Positions 38,514-47,084 of a stretch of 64,000 nucleotides of DNA are shown here, piece by piece. Numbering within the stretch: position 1 is the first letter of the stretch; every line of letters starts with the position of its first letter. A program made the translations under genes and the position numbers. The DNA lies in assembly GCF_030996345.1 (NCBI RefSeq), contig NZ_CP118747.1, forward strand, positions 2,416,001-2,480,000, given 5' to 3'. Source of the DNA: Acidithiobacillus sp. AMEEHan. GTDB lineage: Bacteria; Pseudomonadota; Gammaproteobacteria; Acidithiobacillales; Acidithiobacillaceae. Below the pieces are notes generated by a model. That model searched no databases and had not been told where the DNA came from. It worked only from the letters and a program-made list of their open reading frames with translations.

Positions 38514-41005
38514 AAGATTGGCGCATTCCCTGGCGCGCCGCTGTCTGGCTACCCCTGCGCGCCCATCCTGGCGCGTCCCTGCTCGCCGTGCTCGGCATCG
38601 CCCTGGGCGTTGCCCTGGGGCTTGCCATCGCGTTGATCAACGTGCAGGCGGTGGACAATGTCACCGGCGGATTGCGCCGCTTGGCGGGACAGGCAGACCT
38701 CCTGCTCACCCGTCCCGGCGGCAGTCTGCCGCAAGGCTGGTATCCACGCCTGGCACGGGCGCCCGGGGTGGAAGTCGCGGCACCCGAGTTGCGGGTCAGC
38801 GCCTACACCGCGACGGGGGAGACCCTACCCGTTTGGGGCATCGATGCCTTCCAGAGCCTCGCCTTGGGCCAGCCCCTGATACCGCTGCCGCTGCGCAATC
38901 CCTTCAGTCTCTTCGATCCCTCCCATTTGGTCCTCGACCAGACGGCACTGCAAGCGCTGCATACCCATAGCGGCGACACGGTCTCCCTGCGCGTGGCCGG
39001 GGTGGAGCGGCAATTTCGCGTCATCGGCAGCATTCCCGATCCCGTTCCCGGACAGGCCCTGGCCATTACCGATATTGCCAGTGCGCAATGGCTTTGGGGC
39101 GAGGAAGGAAAGCTCTCGCAAGTCGCCCTACGCCTCGCTCCCGGGGTCGATCCTGGGCAATTTGCCGCCCATTGGTCGCCCCTGCTTCCCTCTGGTGCCG
39201 TCCTGCGGACGCCAAAAGAGGCGGGCTCCGTGGCCGCCCGTGCCTCCCTCGCCTACCGCGTCAATCTCTTGGTCCTGTCTTTGGTTGCCCTCTTTACCGG
39301 CGCCTTTCTCGTCTACACCACTCTGGCCTTCAGCGCCGTGCGTCAGCGCCGGAGCCTCGCCATCCTGCGGGTGCTGGGGCTGCGAGAGAGAGAAATCCTC
39401 ATCGCCAGCCAACTGCAGGGGCTGGTGCTGGGAATCCCCGGGGCACTGCTGGGGGTGCCGCTGGGAATTTTTGCGGCGCAGACGGCCCTGGCTCAATTGG
39501 GAGGGAACCTGGGCGCGGGTTATTTTTCCGATACCGGATCGCTGCTGACGGCGCGGCCCGGACTTTGGGCCGGCTTTGCCCTGGCAGGACTGGCGGCGGC
39601 ACTCTTCGGTGCGTTCTGGCCGGCGTGGAGCAGTCGTCATCTCGCCATCGTGCGCATCCTGTCCGAGGGCAGCGAGGAGGAAGGCGGAGGCGGTCACTTC
39701 GGTCCCGGGATTATCCTACTACTGATCGCGGCTATTGCGGCCTTGCTGCCCGCCTGGGGCGGTATTCCCTACGCCGCCTACGTCGGCATCGCCCTGCTCC
39801 TGCTGGCGAGCCTGTTTTTGCTGCCCGGTCTCTTGGCCCTGCTCGCACGCATTCTTCCTCTTCCCAGCGGGCCCCTGGCCGGCCTGACCGGCGCCCAGTT
39901 GCGCGGCAACCCCGGTCGGGCCAGTCGCAGTCTTGCTGCCATCGTCGTCGCCTTCAGCCTGGTGGTGGCCATGGCGGTAATGGTGGGGTCTTTTCGTGAT
40001 TCCGTTGCCAGCTGGCTGCGCGACATCCTGCAAGCCGATGTCTATGTGCAGGCGGGCAGCAGCGACCAAGCATTGTTGCCGGTCGGTGCCGGGAAAACCC
40101 TCTGCCAGCTCCCCGGGGTACGCAGCTGCTCGCCCCTGCGGCGGACGGAACTCGCCTTGCTGCCGGGGCGGCCCCCCGTCGTCGTCCTGGCGCGGGGTAT
40201 GAATCCGCAACACCCCGGTCGCACCCTCGAGATCCTCCACTCCGCCCCGCCTGATCCCCACGGACCCCCGCCCATCTGGATCTCCGAGATCCTCGCCGGG
40301 CTGAGTCATTGGCGTGTTGGCCAAGTGATCGATCTGCCTCTCGGCAAAAAGGCGGAGAAAGTGCGGATTGCCGGGATCTACCGCGACTATGCCTATCAGG
40401 AAGGGGCCATTTCCCTGCCCCTCGATAGCTACCGGCGCTGGACCGGCGATGATCGCCTCAATGGGGTCGCCCTCTGGCTGCAGCCGGGAGTCAGCACGTC
40501 TGCCGTCGTCGGCGAATTGCAGCGACGTTACCCCGAAAGTCGGGGCTGGCAGATTGCCACCCCCGGCGAGATCCTCCACCGCAGTCTGGAAATTTTCGAT
40601 CAGAGCTTTGCCGCCACCTATGCCCTTGAGGCCGTCGCCATCATCATCGGACTACTGGGAATCAGCAATGGTTTTGGCGCCCAAACCCTGCTGCGGCGCC
40701 AGGAGTTTGCCCTGCTGCGCTGCCTGGGCCTGCGCCGGCGTGACGTTCTGCGCCTGCTGCTGGGCGAGGGCTTTGTACTCTCCGTTTTCGGGATACTGCT
40801 GGGGAGCGGTCTGGGCTTGCTGATCAGCCTGATTTTGATCAAGCGGGTGAATCCCCTCTCCTTCCATTGGCAGATGGGCTTTCATCTTCCCTTGCTGCAG
40901 CTCGGCCTCCTCGCTGTCGTCCTCCTCTTCGCCAGTCTCTTGACGATGCTGTGGTCGGCGCGCTCGGTCATGGGCAAGCAGACGGTGCTCCTGCATGACG
41001 AGTAA
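38510..41005 (+). CDS. FtsX-like ABC transporter permease (LolCE/AttFG-like)
   Basis: An 831-residue permease, about twice the size of a LolC/E subunit: two FtsX domains in tandem. The N-terminal helix follows a short cytoplasmic start, and a large periplasmic loop (~45-250) lies before the first helix cluster (VLSLVALFTGAFLVYTTLAF). A second loop lies around 520-690, and the last cluster includes VAIIIGLLGISNGFG and LLGEGFVLSVFGILLGSGLGLL. Fusion of two permease halves means one polypeptide per transporter. It probably extracts or moves a lipid or lipoprotein across the periplasm rather than importing a nutrient. Confidence 0.85.
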   Translation: MKDWRIPWRAAVWLPLRAHPGASLLAVLGIALGVALGLAIALINVQAVDNVTGGLRRLAGQADLLLTRPGGSLPQGWYPRLARAPGVEVAAPELRVSAYTATGETLPVWGIDAFQSLALGQPLIPLPLRNPFSLFDPSHLVLDQTALQALHTHSGDTVSLRVAGVERQFRVIGSIPDPVPGQALAITDIASAQWLWGEEGKLSQVALRLAPGVDPGQFAAHWSPLLPSGAVLRTPKEAGSVAARASLAYRVNLLVLSLVALFTGAFLVYTTLAFSAVRQRRSLAILRVLGLREREILIASQLQGLVLGIPGALLGVPLGIFAAQTALAQLGGNLGAGYFSDTGSLLTARPGLWAGFALAGLAAALFGAFWPAWSSRHLAIVRILSEGSEEEGGGGHFGPGIILLLIAAIAALLPAWGGIPYAAYVGIALLLLASLFLLPGLLALLARILPLPSGPLAGLTGAQLRGNPGRASRSLAAIVVAFSLVVAMAVMVGSFRDSVASWLRDILQADVYVQAGSSDQALLPVGAGKTLCQLPGVRSCSPLRRTELALLPGRPPVVVLARGMNPQHPGRTLEILHSAPPDPHGPPPIWISEILAGLSHWRVGQVIDLPLGKKAEKVRIAGIYRDYAYQEGAISLPLDSYRRWTGDDRLNGVALWLQPGVSTSAVVGELQRRYPESRGWQIATPGEILHRSLEIFDQSFAATYALEAVAIIIGLLGISNGFGAQTLLRRQEFALLRCLGLRRRDVLRLLLGEGFVLSVFGILLGSGLGLLISLILIKRVNPLSFHWQMGFHLPLLQLGLLAVVLLFASLLTMLWSARSVMGKQTVLLHDE

Positions 41006-42146
41006 GCTCCTCGCATTTTTCCTCTGCGTCCTGCCGGGGCTCGGCCTTGCGGCCGTCCCTCCTCTTCGTCTGCCTCTGCTCCCCACCCCCAAGGTGGAGG
41101 TCAGCCCCAAGCAGCCCCTACAGTTTCCCAATGCCTATGGGAGTCATCCGCAATTTCCCCTCGAGTGGTGGTACGTCACCGGCCAATTGCATACTGCGGC
41201 GGGGGCAACACTAGGCTTCCAGATCACCTTTTTTCGCCTGCGGCCGCCCCAGGTCTGGGACAACCCCAGCGCTTTCAATCCACGGCAGATCTATTTTGCC
41301 CAGGCGGCCATCAGCGATCCGCACCTCGGCCATCTTCTCACCGCGCAACGCATTGCGCGTGGCGGGATGGGGCTCGCCGGGGCGAAAAAGGACGTGACCG
41401 ATGTCTGGATAGGAGATTGGCGGCTGCGGCAACTCGGCAACAACTACCGGGCGCAGATGCGCTCCCGGGACTTTTCCTATGACCTGGATTTGCAAAGCAC
41501 CCAGGCGCCGTTACTGGAAGGGCCGGACGGCGTCAGTCAGAAGGGACCGAACCCCAAAAATGCCAGCTATTACTACAGCATTCCGCAATTGCGCGTGCGC
41601 GGTACCCTGCAGCTCGAGGGCAAGAAGGAGGCGGTGCAGGGAACTGCCTGGCTCGATCATGAATGGTCCGCCGCTTACCTGCCCAAGCAAGCGGTGGGCT
41701 GGGACTGGATAGGCATCAATCTGGCGAATGGCGGGGCGCTGATGCTCTTTCAGATGCGCAAGGCGGATGGGCATGCGCTATGGCTGGAGGGGACCTGGCG
41801 CCATGCCGATGGCCGGGTGCAGTATCTCCATGGCGAACAAATTACGCTGCAGCCGCTGCAGTTCTGGCAATCGCCCAAGACCGGCAACCGCTACCCCATC
41901 GCCTGGAAGGTGCAGATCCCCGGCCTGCAGTTTACCCTGCAACCGCTGATGCCAAATCAGGAATTCGTCGCCACCCGCAGCACCGGCAGTATCTACTGGG
42001 AAGGCGCCGTCCGCGCCGTTGACGACGGCAAAGACATCGGCAGCGGTTATCTGGAGCTGACCGGTTATGGCGGACGCTTGCAGATGGGGCTGGGGCAAAG
42101 TGCCAATGCCGAACCCGCCGGCCGAGGCACGGATATCCAAAAATGA
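40995..42146 (+). CDS. AttH/CrtC-like lipocalin-fold secreted protein
   Basis: A 383-residue protein with a signal peptide (SKLLAFFLCVLPGLGLA) and a two-domain lipocalin-like (CrtC/AttH) fold: SHPQFPLEWWYVTGQLHTAAGATLGFQITFF is the family hallmark, later GTAWLDHEWSAAYLPKQAVGWDWIGINLANG and IYWEGAVRAV. Members are found beside LolDE-like transporters, where the protein may accept a lipid substrate in the periplasm. It overlaps the permease gene by 11 bp, so the three genes are one transcript. No catalytic residues can be assigned; hydrolase names in databases are inherited. Confidence 0.85.
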   Translation: MTSKLLAFFLCVLPGLGLAAVPPLRLPLLPTPKVEVSPKQPLQFPNAYGSHPQFPLEWWYVTGQLHTAAGATLGFQITFFRLRPPQVWDNPSAFNPRQIYFAQAAISDPHLGHLLTAQRIARGGMGLAGAKKDVTDVWIGDWRLRQLGNNYRAQMRSRDFSYDLDLQSTQAPLLEGPDGVSQKGPNPKNASYYYSIPQLRVRGTLQLEGKKEAVQGTAWLDHEWSAAYLPKQAVGWDWIGINLANGGALMLFQMRKADGHALWLEGTWRHADGRVQYLHGEQITLQPLQFWQSPKTGNRYPIAWKVQIPGLQFTLQPLMPNQEFVATRSTGSIYWEGAVRAVDDGKDIGSGYLELTGYGGRLQMGLGQSANAEPAGRGTDIQK

Positions 42147-42188
42147 CCGGCGGATGCACTTTTTCTGGGCTTGGACTACTATTCTGGC

Positions 42189-42629
42189 ATGCCAGCAAAT
42201 TCTGATTCTTTGCTCGATCGGTTTTTTTCGCGCTTTGCCCGGCGCAGCATTATCGTCCATGCGGGTTTCCCGGCGGGCTACTTCGCGGAACTGCTGAAGC
42301 AACCGGGTGGCGGCGGCCATTTCCGTGTGGATGTCCGTCTCGCCCCCAGCAACCCGCCTTCCCCCATGGATTGGGTGATCCACAAGCAAATTCTACCACT
42401 GGATTTACCCCTCCCCTTACTCATCAAGGTAGGGGAAGAAGACCTCTATGTTCGCCATCTGGTGCAGGGGAAAACGGCTGGGCACCCCAGCGAGATTTTG
42501 TGGATGATGGATTGCATCGGCGAACGCTACCACGCGCGGCTGCGTCGCTCGGCGGGCACGCTGTTGGCGGAGCGCGGCATGGACGTGAGTGATAACCGCA
42601 TCGACTACGATTTTTACAATGAACCCTGA
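42189..42629 (+). CDS. Conserved-looking protein of unknown function
   Basis: A 146-residue soluble protein starting MPANSDSLLDRFF (ATG 42189); a TTG at 42171 is also possible. It contains RRSIIVHAGFPAGYFAELLKQPGGGGHFRVDVRLA, LPLPLLIKVGEEDLYVRHL and ends DVSDNRIDYDFYNEP. No signal peptide, membrane helix or motif is seen. It follows the lipocalin-like gene by about 40 bp, and its end overlaps the MoeB/ThiF start by 11 bp, which suggests joint translation with that enzyme. No function is proposed. Confidence 0.6.
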   Translation: MPANSDSLLDRFFSRFARRSIIVHAGFPAGYFAELLKQPGGGGHFRVDVRLAPSNPPSPMDWVIHKQILPLDLPLPLLIKVGEEDLYVRHLVQGKTAGHPSEILWMMDCIGERYHARLRRSAGTLLAERGMDVSDNRIDYDFYNEP

Positions 42630-43380
42630 GCTCGATGATACCGGACTGCTGCGCTACGCGCGGCAGATCCTGCTGCCCGAGATCGATGTGGCGGGCCAGC
42701 AGCGCCTGAGGCGGGCGCGGGTACTGGTCATCGGTATGGGTGGCCTGGGCTGCCCGGCAGCACTCTATTTGGCCGGGGCCGGCGTTGGCACCCTTGGCAT
42801 CTGCGACCCGGATCTGGTTTCGTTGAGTAACCTGGCGCGACAGATTTTATACACCGAGGCCGATCTCGACCGTCCGAAGGTAAGCGCCGCGGCAGAGCAT
42901 CTTCGCGCCCACAACGCGAGCGTCGAGTGCATTGCCTACCCGCAGGCCGCGACATCGGAATTTCTTGCCAACGTGCTGGCTAACTATGATCTCGTACTCG
43001 ACTGCAGCGACAATTTTTCCACGCGGCACGCGGTAAACCGCGCGTGTCTGGCAGCACGAAAGCCCTTGGTCAGCGCTGCCGCCATCCGCTGGAGCGGACA
43101 GTTGGCGGTCTTCGATTTTCGTCTGCCGGATGCCCCTTGCTACGCCTGCCTCTACCCCCAGGGCGGCGCTGACGAGGAGGATCGCTGCGCCACCCTTGGC
43201 GTCATCGGCCCCCTCACCGGCATACTCGGCAGTATGCAGGCGCTGGAGGCCATCCGTCTGTTGCTGGGCCTCGCCTCTCCCGTTACCGGCAAGCTGCTGC
43301 TGGTGGATGCCATCGATCTGGCTTTTCGCACGATTTCCCTGCAAAAGGATCCGCAATGTCCGGTCTGCACAAGCGCCTGA
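42619..43380 (+). CDS. MoeB/ThiF/HesA-family ATP-dependent adenylyltransferase
   Basis: A 253-residue E1-like enzyme that adenylates the C-terminal glycine of a ubiquitin-like sulfur carrier (MoaD or ThiS). RYARQILLPEIDVAGQQRL starts the family, RVLVIGMGGLGCPAALYLAGAGVG is the ATP-binding glycine motif, and DCSDNFSTRHAVNRAC and AAIRWSGQLAVFDFR follow. Two CxxC pairs (CYACLY, CPVCTS) form the zinc site. ThiS is encoded at 51.6 kb, so ThiF and MoeB roles are both open. Start ATG 42619 is preferred over 42589 by alignment with the family N-terminus. Confidence 0.88.
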   Translation: MNPELDDTGLLRYARQILLPEIDVAGQQRLRRARVLVIGMGGLGCPAALYLAGAGVGTLGICDPDLVSLSNLARQILYTEADLDRPKVSAAAEHLRAHNASVECIAYPQAATSEFLANVLANYDLVLDCSDNFSTRHAVNRACLAARKPLVSAAAIRWSGQLAVFDFRLPDAPCYACLYPQGGADEEDRCATLGVIGPLTGILGSMQALEAIRLLLGLASPVTGKLLLVDAIDLAFRTISLQKDPQCPVCTSA

Positions 43381-43685
43381 GCATTCCCCGTACCCTCGCC
43401 CAGGATCTGCTCTCGGCACTGCAGGTCGGAAAAGGGAACGGCTGGATCACCCGCCGCGGCGAGGACTATTTTCTCTACCAAGGCGCAGATCAGGACTGGC
43501 CGGCGCTGGCTCCGTCCCTGCAACAACGCGGTGAGACCCTTTTTGCACGCTTTGGCAAAGTGCGGGAACCAGCAGGCCAAGCTTTGTGGCGTTTTCGTAT
43601 GGCCGAGGCGGAAAAAGGGGTGCTGACTCTCGCTGCAGAGGGTGCGGATGCTACCCCGTGTGAGTTGGCCATCTATGGCGACTGA
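43356..43685 (+). CDS. Small protein of unknown function
   Basis: A 109-residue protein (SIPRTLAQDLLSALQVGKGNGWITRRGEDYFLYQ, then LQQRGETLFARFGKVREP). AAAAGGA is seven bases before the ATG, and the gene overlaps the MoeB/ThiF end by 25 bp and the EEP-family gene by 11 bp. The overlap on both sides strongly suggests a real, translated gene in this operon. It has no membrane helix, signal peptide or known motif. Confidence 0.6.
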   Translation: MSGLHKRLSIPRTLAQDLLSALQVGKGNGWITRRGEDYFLYQGADQDWPALAPSLQQRGETLFARFGKVREPAGQALWRFRMAEAEKGVLTLAAEGADATPCELAIYGD

Positions 43686-44472
43686 CACATCGAGCTTTCT
43701 CGTAGCCACCCAAAACGTCCAGGTAGGTATCGGTTCGCACCGCCAGCACCATGTTGTCTCGCATAGTTGGCGTTATCTGCTGCCCCACCAGCAAAGCCTG
43801 CACAATCTGCGGGAGATCGCCGCCAACCTTCGCGGCATGGACATCGTCGGTCTCAATGAGGTGGATGCCGGATCTTTCCGCAGCCAGTATCTCAATCAGG
43901 CGGCATTCCTGGCAGAACAGATCGGCACCACCTACTGGGTCCAGCAACGCACACGCGACTGGGGCGACATTGCCCAGCACAGCAACAGTCTGCTGTCGCG
44001 TTGGCCATTGCACGAGATCGAACGTCACGCCTTTCAAGGCACCCTCAAGGGCCGCGGACTACTCCGGGCAATCATGGAAGTGGAAGGGCGTTCCGTGCAG
44101 GTCCTGATTACCCACCTCGCCCTGGCAAAGCATGGCCGCATGCGGCAAGTTCGTCAGCTTCTGCCCTTTCTGCAGGCTTCTCTACCGACCATATTGCTCG
44201 GCGACCTCAATTGCGGGCCGGAAGCCAGCGAGCTTCGTCTGTTGCGCGACGAGGGCGGCCTGCAATCGCCTACGCATCAACCGGCTACCTTTCCCAGCTG
44301 GTCACCGCAGTGGCAATTCGATCACATTCTGATCAGCGAGGAATTGCAGTTTGCGGAGGTCTGGACCTGCGCCGGGCAGCGCTCTGATCATCTCCCGTTG
44401 ATGGCGCGTCTACAGTGGCAGGACACCGCTAAAAACTTGGGCGAAGCGGACACGACAGGCATACTGTCGTAA
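43675..44472 (+). CDS. Endonuclease/exonuclease/phosphatase-family hydrolase
   Basis: A 265-residue EEP-superfamily protein. Motifs in order: ATQNVQVG, IVGLNEVDAGS (metal-binding Glu), LLSRWPLHEIERH, VLITHLALAKHGRMRQ, TILLGDLNCGPE (DxN) and FDHILIS followed by SDHLPLMARL (the catalytic SDH). The family includes nucleases, phospholipases and phosphatases. Placement before mlaE-mlaF might favour a phospholipid or phosphodiester substrate, but that is inference. There is no signal peptide, so it acts in the cytoplasm. Confidence 0.85.
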   Translation: MATDTSSFLVATQNVQVGIGSHRQHHVVSHSWRYLLPHQQSLHNLREIAANLRGMDIVGLNEVDAGSFRSQYLNQAAFLAEQIGTTYWVQQRTRDWGDIAQHSNSLLSRWPLHEIERHAFQGTLKGRGLLRAIMEVEGRSVQVLITHLALAKHGRMRQVRQLLPFLQASLPTILLGDLNCGPEASELRLLRDEGGLQSPTHQPATFPSWSPQWQFDHILISEELQFAEVWTCAGQRSDHLPLMARLQWQDTAKNLGEADTTGILS

Positions 44473-44477
44473 GCCCG

Positions 44478-45617
44478 ATGAGTAACGAGTCCATGCGCGC
44501 CAATCCCGAAAACTTCAGCTCTGCAAGCTGGCATCTCGATACCGATACCCTGCGCCTGGAGGGTTGCTGGACGCTCGCGCAGTTGTCGCGGCGTCTTGCC
44601 ACGATTGAGCGAGAACTGCACCGCCTGGGAGAGGGAAAGGCTTGGGATCTGGACGCGATCGAAAAACTCGACAACCTCGGTGCCTTATTGATCTGGCGCA
44701 GTATGGGACGCCGGTTTCCCGAGCATCTCAAGATTCGGGAACAACACCGTCCATTGTTTGAGCGTCTGGCACAGACCCAACCCTTGCGTCCTCGGCATCG
44801 GGTTCCCGGCGTTCTCGCCCTTCTGGACATGCTGGGTGCCCACATCCTTTCCGTGCTTGCCGACCTGTGGGGGCTTTTTCTGCTTTGGGGCAATCTGCTG
44901 CAGGAGTTTTTCTTCGCCCTGCGCCGTCCAGCGCATTTCCCCTGGAAGGAGATCTCCGCCACCGTCGTCAAGACCGGCCCGGACTCGTTGCCGATCCTCA
45001 CCCTCATCGGTTTCCTGATCGGCATCGTCATCACCTACCAGTCGGCCCCGACTCTCGCCCAGTACGGCGCCAACATCTACGTCATCAGCATTGCCGGCAT
45101 CAGCATCCTGCGCGAATTCGGTCCCATGATCACCGCCGTCATCATCGCCGGGCGCTCGGGCTCGGCCTTTACCGCCCAGATTGGCGCCATGCGCGTGACC
45201 CAAGAGCTCGACGCCCTGCAAACCTTTGGCGTATCGCCAGTGCAGCGACTGGTGCTGCCCAAGGTCATCGCGCTGGCCATCACCATGCCATTGTTGGTGA
45301 TCTGGACCGATCTGGTGGGACTCTTCGGTGCCATGCTGGTCTCCAATTTCAGCCTCAACATCAACCCGAGTTTTTTCCTCCGCGAACTGCCGGTAATGGT
45401 GCCCTCCTTCAATTTTTGGTTGGGGGTGATCAAAGGCGTGCTGTATGGCGTCCTGATCGCTTGGGTGAGCGGCTTCCACGGCCTGCGAGTCAAGGCCAAC
45501 ACCAACAGCCTGAGCCGGGAAACCACCAACTCCGTGGTGCTTTCCATCACCCTGGTGATCGTCATTGACGCCATCCTTGCCATCATTTTCGCCGACGTGG
45601 GGCTGTCGCCCTCATGA
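44478..45617 (+). CDS. mlaE: MlaE-family lipid ABC permease with an N-terminal STAS domain
   Basis: A 379-residue protein. The first ~110 residues form a STAS-like domain (LEGCWTLAQLSRRL, then WDLDAIEKLDNLGALLI), usually a separate MlaB protein; here it is fused. The permease domain follows: SLPILTLIGFLIGIVITYQSAPTLAQYGANIYVISIAGISILREFGPMITAVIIAGRSGSAFTAQIG is the MlaE signature. With MlaF it should drive phospholipid trafficking between membranes. It is coupled to mlaF by a four-base overlap. No mlaD or mlaC gene follows, so the periplasmic partners lie elsewhere or are replaced. Confidence 0.92.
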   Translation: MSNESMRANPENFSSASWHLDTDTLRLEGCWTLAQLSRRLATIERELHRLGEGKAWDLDAIEKLDNLGALLIWRSMGRRFPEHLKIREQHRPLFERLAQTQPLRPRHRVPGVLALLDMLGAHILSVLADLWGLFLLWGNLLQEFFFALRRPAHFPWKEISATVVKTGPDSLPILTLIGFLIGIVITYQSAPTLAQYGANIYVISIAGISILREFGPMITAVIIAGRSGSAFTAQIGAMRVTQELDALQTFGVSPVQRLVLPKVIALAITMPLLVIWTDLVGLFGAMLVSNFSLNINPSFFLRELPVMVPSFNFWLGVIKGVLYGVLIAWVSGFHGLRVKANTNSLSRETTNSVVLSITLVIVIDAILAIIFADVGLSPS

Positions 45618-46381
45618 ACACGGTCATTCGCTGTAGCAATCTGGGCACCCGTTTTGGCAATCGCTGGATTCATCGTCATCTGGACCTGGAAGTGCGGGCC
45701 GGCGAGGTCCTCGCCATCGTTGGCGGCAGCGGCAGCGGCAAGACCACACTGCTGCGCAGCATCATCGGCCTCATTCCCATTGCCGAGGGCAGTATCGAGA
45801 TCTTCGGGCAATCCCTCGATCTTCTCGATAGCAAAGCCGGTCGTGCCTTGCGCCAGCGCTGGGGAGTGCTGTTCCAGTCGGGCGCGCTGTTCAGTGCGCT
45901 GACGGTTTTTGAAAACATCGCCTTTCCCTTGCGGGAATGGGGCGGCTTTCGCAAAGAGGACATCTGTGCCCTGGTGGCGCTCAAGCTGCAGATGGTCGGC
46001 TTGCGGCCAGAGGATGCAGACAAATTGCCTGCCGAGCTTTCCGGTGGCATGGTCAAGCGGGTGGCGCTGGCCCGCGCCCTGGCTCTGGATGCCGAGATCC
46101 TCTTGCTCGACGAGCCCACCTCTGGCCTCGACCCCATTGCCGCCGCCGATTTTGATCGCTTATTGCGGCAGATTCAGGCCGACATTGGGCTGACGGTGGT
46201 CATGATCAGCCACGACCTGGAAAGCATCGCCGCCACCGCCGACCGGGTGGCCGTACTCTCTGGCGGCAAGGTGCTCAGCATCGGCCCGCTACTGGAAGTC
46301 GCCCAGGTTGACGATCCCTACGTGCGCGACTTCTTCCACGGCAGCCGCGGCGAGCACCTCCTGGAGGGGCTCGCGAAGTAG
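45614..46381 (+). CDS. mlaF: MlaF-family ABC ATPase
   Basis: A 255-residue ATPase: Walker A GGSGSGKTTLL, Q-loop LFQSGALFSALTVFENIAFPL, signature LSGGMVKRVALARAL, Walker B EILLLDEPTSGLDP, H-loop MISHDLESI. The Q-loop sequence (QSGALFS) is diagnostic of the MlaF/lipid-trafficking group. The C-terminus ends DPYVRDFFHGSRGEHLLEGLAK. It pairs with the STAS-MlaE permease in the inner membrane. A short palindrome follows before the next gene. Confidence 0.92.
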   Translation: MNTVIRCSNLGTRFGNRWIHRHLDLEVRAGEVLAIVGGSGSGKTTLLRSIIGLIPIAEGSIEIFGQSLDLLDSKAGRALRQRWGVLFQSGALFSALTVFENIAFPLREWGGFRKEDICALVALKLQMVGLRPEDADKLPAELSGGMVKRVALARALALDAEILLLDEPTSGLDPIAAADFDRLLRQIQADIGLTVVMISHDLESIAATADRVAVLSGGKVLSIGPLLEVAQVDDPYVRDFFHGSRGEHLLEGLAK

Positions 46382-46431
46382 TCGCGGGTATCATTTTCGG
46401 CCTGATCACTTCACCACACAAGCTTTTTTCA

Positions 46432-46451
46432 GCTATTCTGCAAAGAATAGC
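46432..46451 (+). promoter_or_regulatory. 8-bp hairpin with a GCAA tetraloop before the DUF29 gene
   Basis: GCTATTCT-GCAA-AGAATAGC, perfect arms, 24 bp upstream of the DUF29 start. It could be a weak terminator for mlaF or an operator for the DUF29 gene; no T run follows. Confidence 0.45.
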
Positions 46452-46474
46452 CCATGCCAACAGGGGGCATGCAC

Positions 46475-46954
46475 ATGAGTACAGCCAGGCAGATGGAACG
46501 ATCGGCACGTGACCTGTACCAACAGGACTTCTTCGCCTGGACGCAGCAACAAGCGCAAAAGCTCCGCGCAGGACAGCTATCCGCCCTGGATACCAAAAAC
46601 CTGGCCGAGGAGGTAGAGGACTTGGGCCGCAGTGAAAAACGGGCTCTCGCGAGCCACATGACGGTCCTCCTGGTTCACCTTTTGAAATGGCAGCACCAAC
46701 CCGAGCTACACGGCAAGAGTTGGTCTCTCACCATCGCCACCCAGCGGAAAGAGCTTCGATACGAGCTGGCCCACTCTCCAAGCCTGAAGAATCTTTTCAA
46801 CGATTCTGAGTGGCTGGACCTCGTCTGGTCCAAGGCAAGGGCCGGGGCATCCGCAGAGACTGGAATGGATCCAGACATCTTCCCCGAGTCATGCCCTTGG
46901 GACCTGGCAAGCGTCATGCAGGAGGGATGGCTACCAGAGGCAGAACATGGGTAA
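46475..46954 (+). CDS. DUF29-family protein
   Basis: A 159-residue protein with the DUF29 pattern: LYQQDFFAWTQQQAQKLRAGQLSALDTKNLAEEVEDLGRSEKRALASHMTVLLVHLLKW, then LRYELAHSPSLKNLF and a C-terminal FPESCPWDLASVMQEGWLPE. DUF29 proteins are small, helical, common in cyanobacteria and acidophiles, and often in multiple copies. Function is unknown. AGGGGG lies seven bases before ATG 46475; earlier ATGs at 46454 and 46469 are less well placed. Confidence 0.85.
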   Translation: MSTARQMERSARDLYQQDFFAWTQQQAQKLRAGQLSALDTKNLAEEVEDLGRSEKRALASHMTVLLVHLLKWQHQPELHGKSWSLTIATQRKELRYELAHSPSLKNLFNDSEWLDLVWSKARAGASAETGMDPDIFPESCPWDLASVMQEGWLPEAEHG

Positions 46955-47050
46955 TGCAGGCTTGTCACTTTATTTGCTGCAGAGGTGCCAAGTTATGCTA
47001 CTGGCTGGCGCAACGCCGCCAGGCCAAGGAATCCGGCAGGGTGCCGGGTA

Positions 47051-47066
47051 TCGCATGAGTTAGAAG
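47051..47066 (+). repeat. Short repeat before the lipoprotein gene
   Basis: TCGCATGAGTTAGAAG matches 47627-47642 at 14 of 16 bases in the same orientation. The copies bracket the AT-rich lipoprotein gene. Confidence 0.4.
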
Positions 47067-47084
47067 AACTGCATAGGAGGTTTT

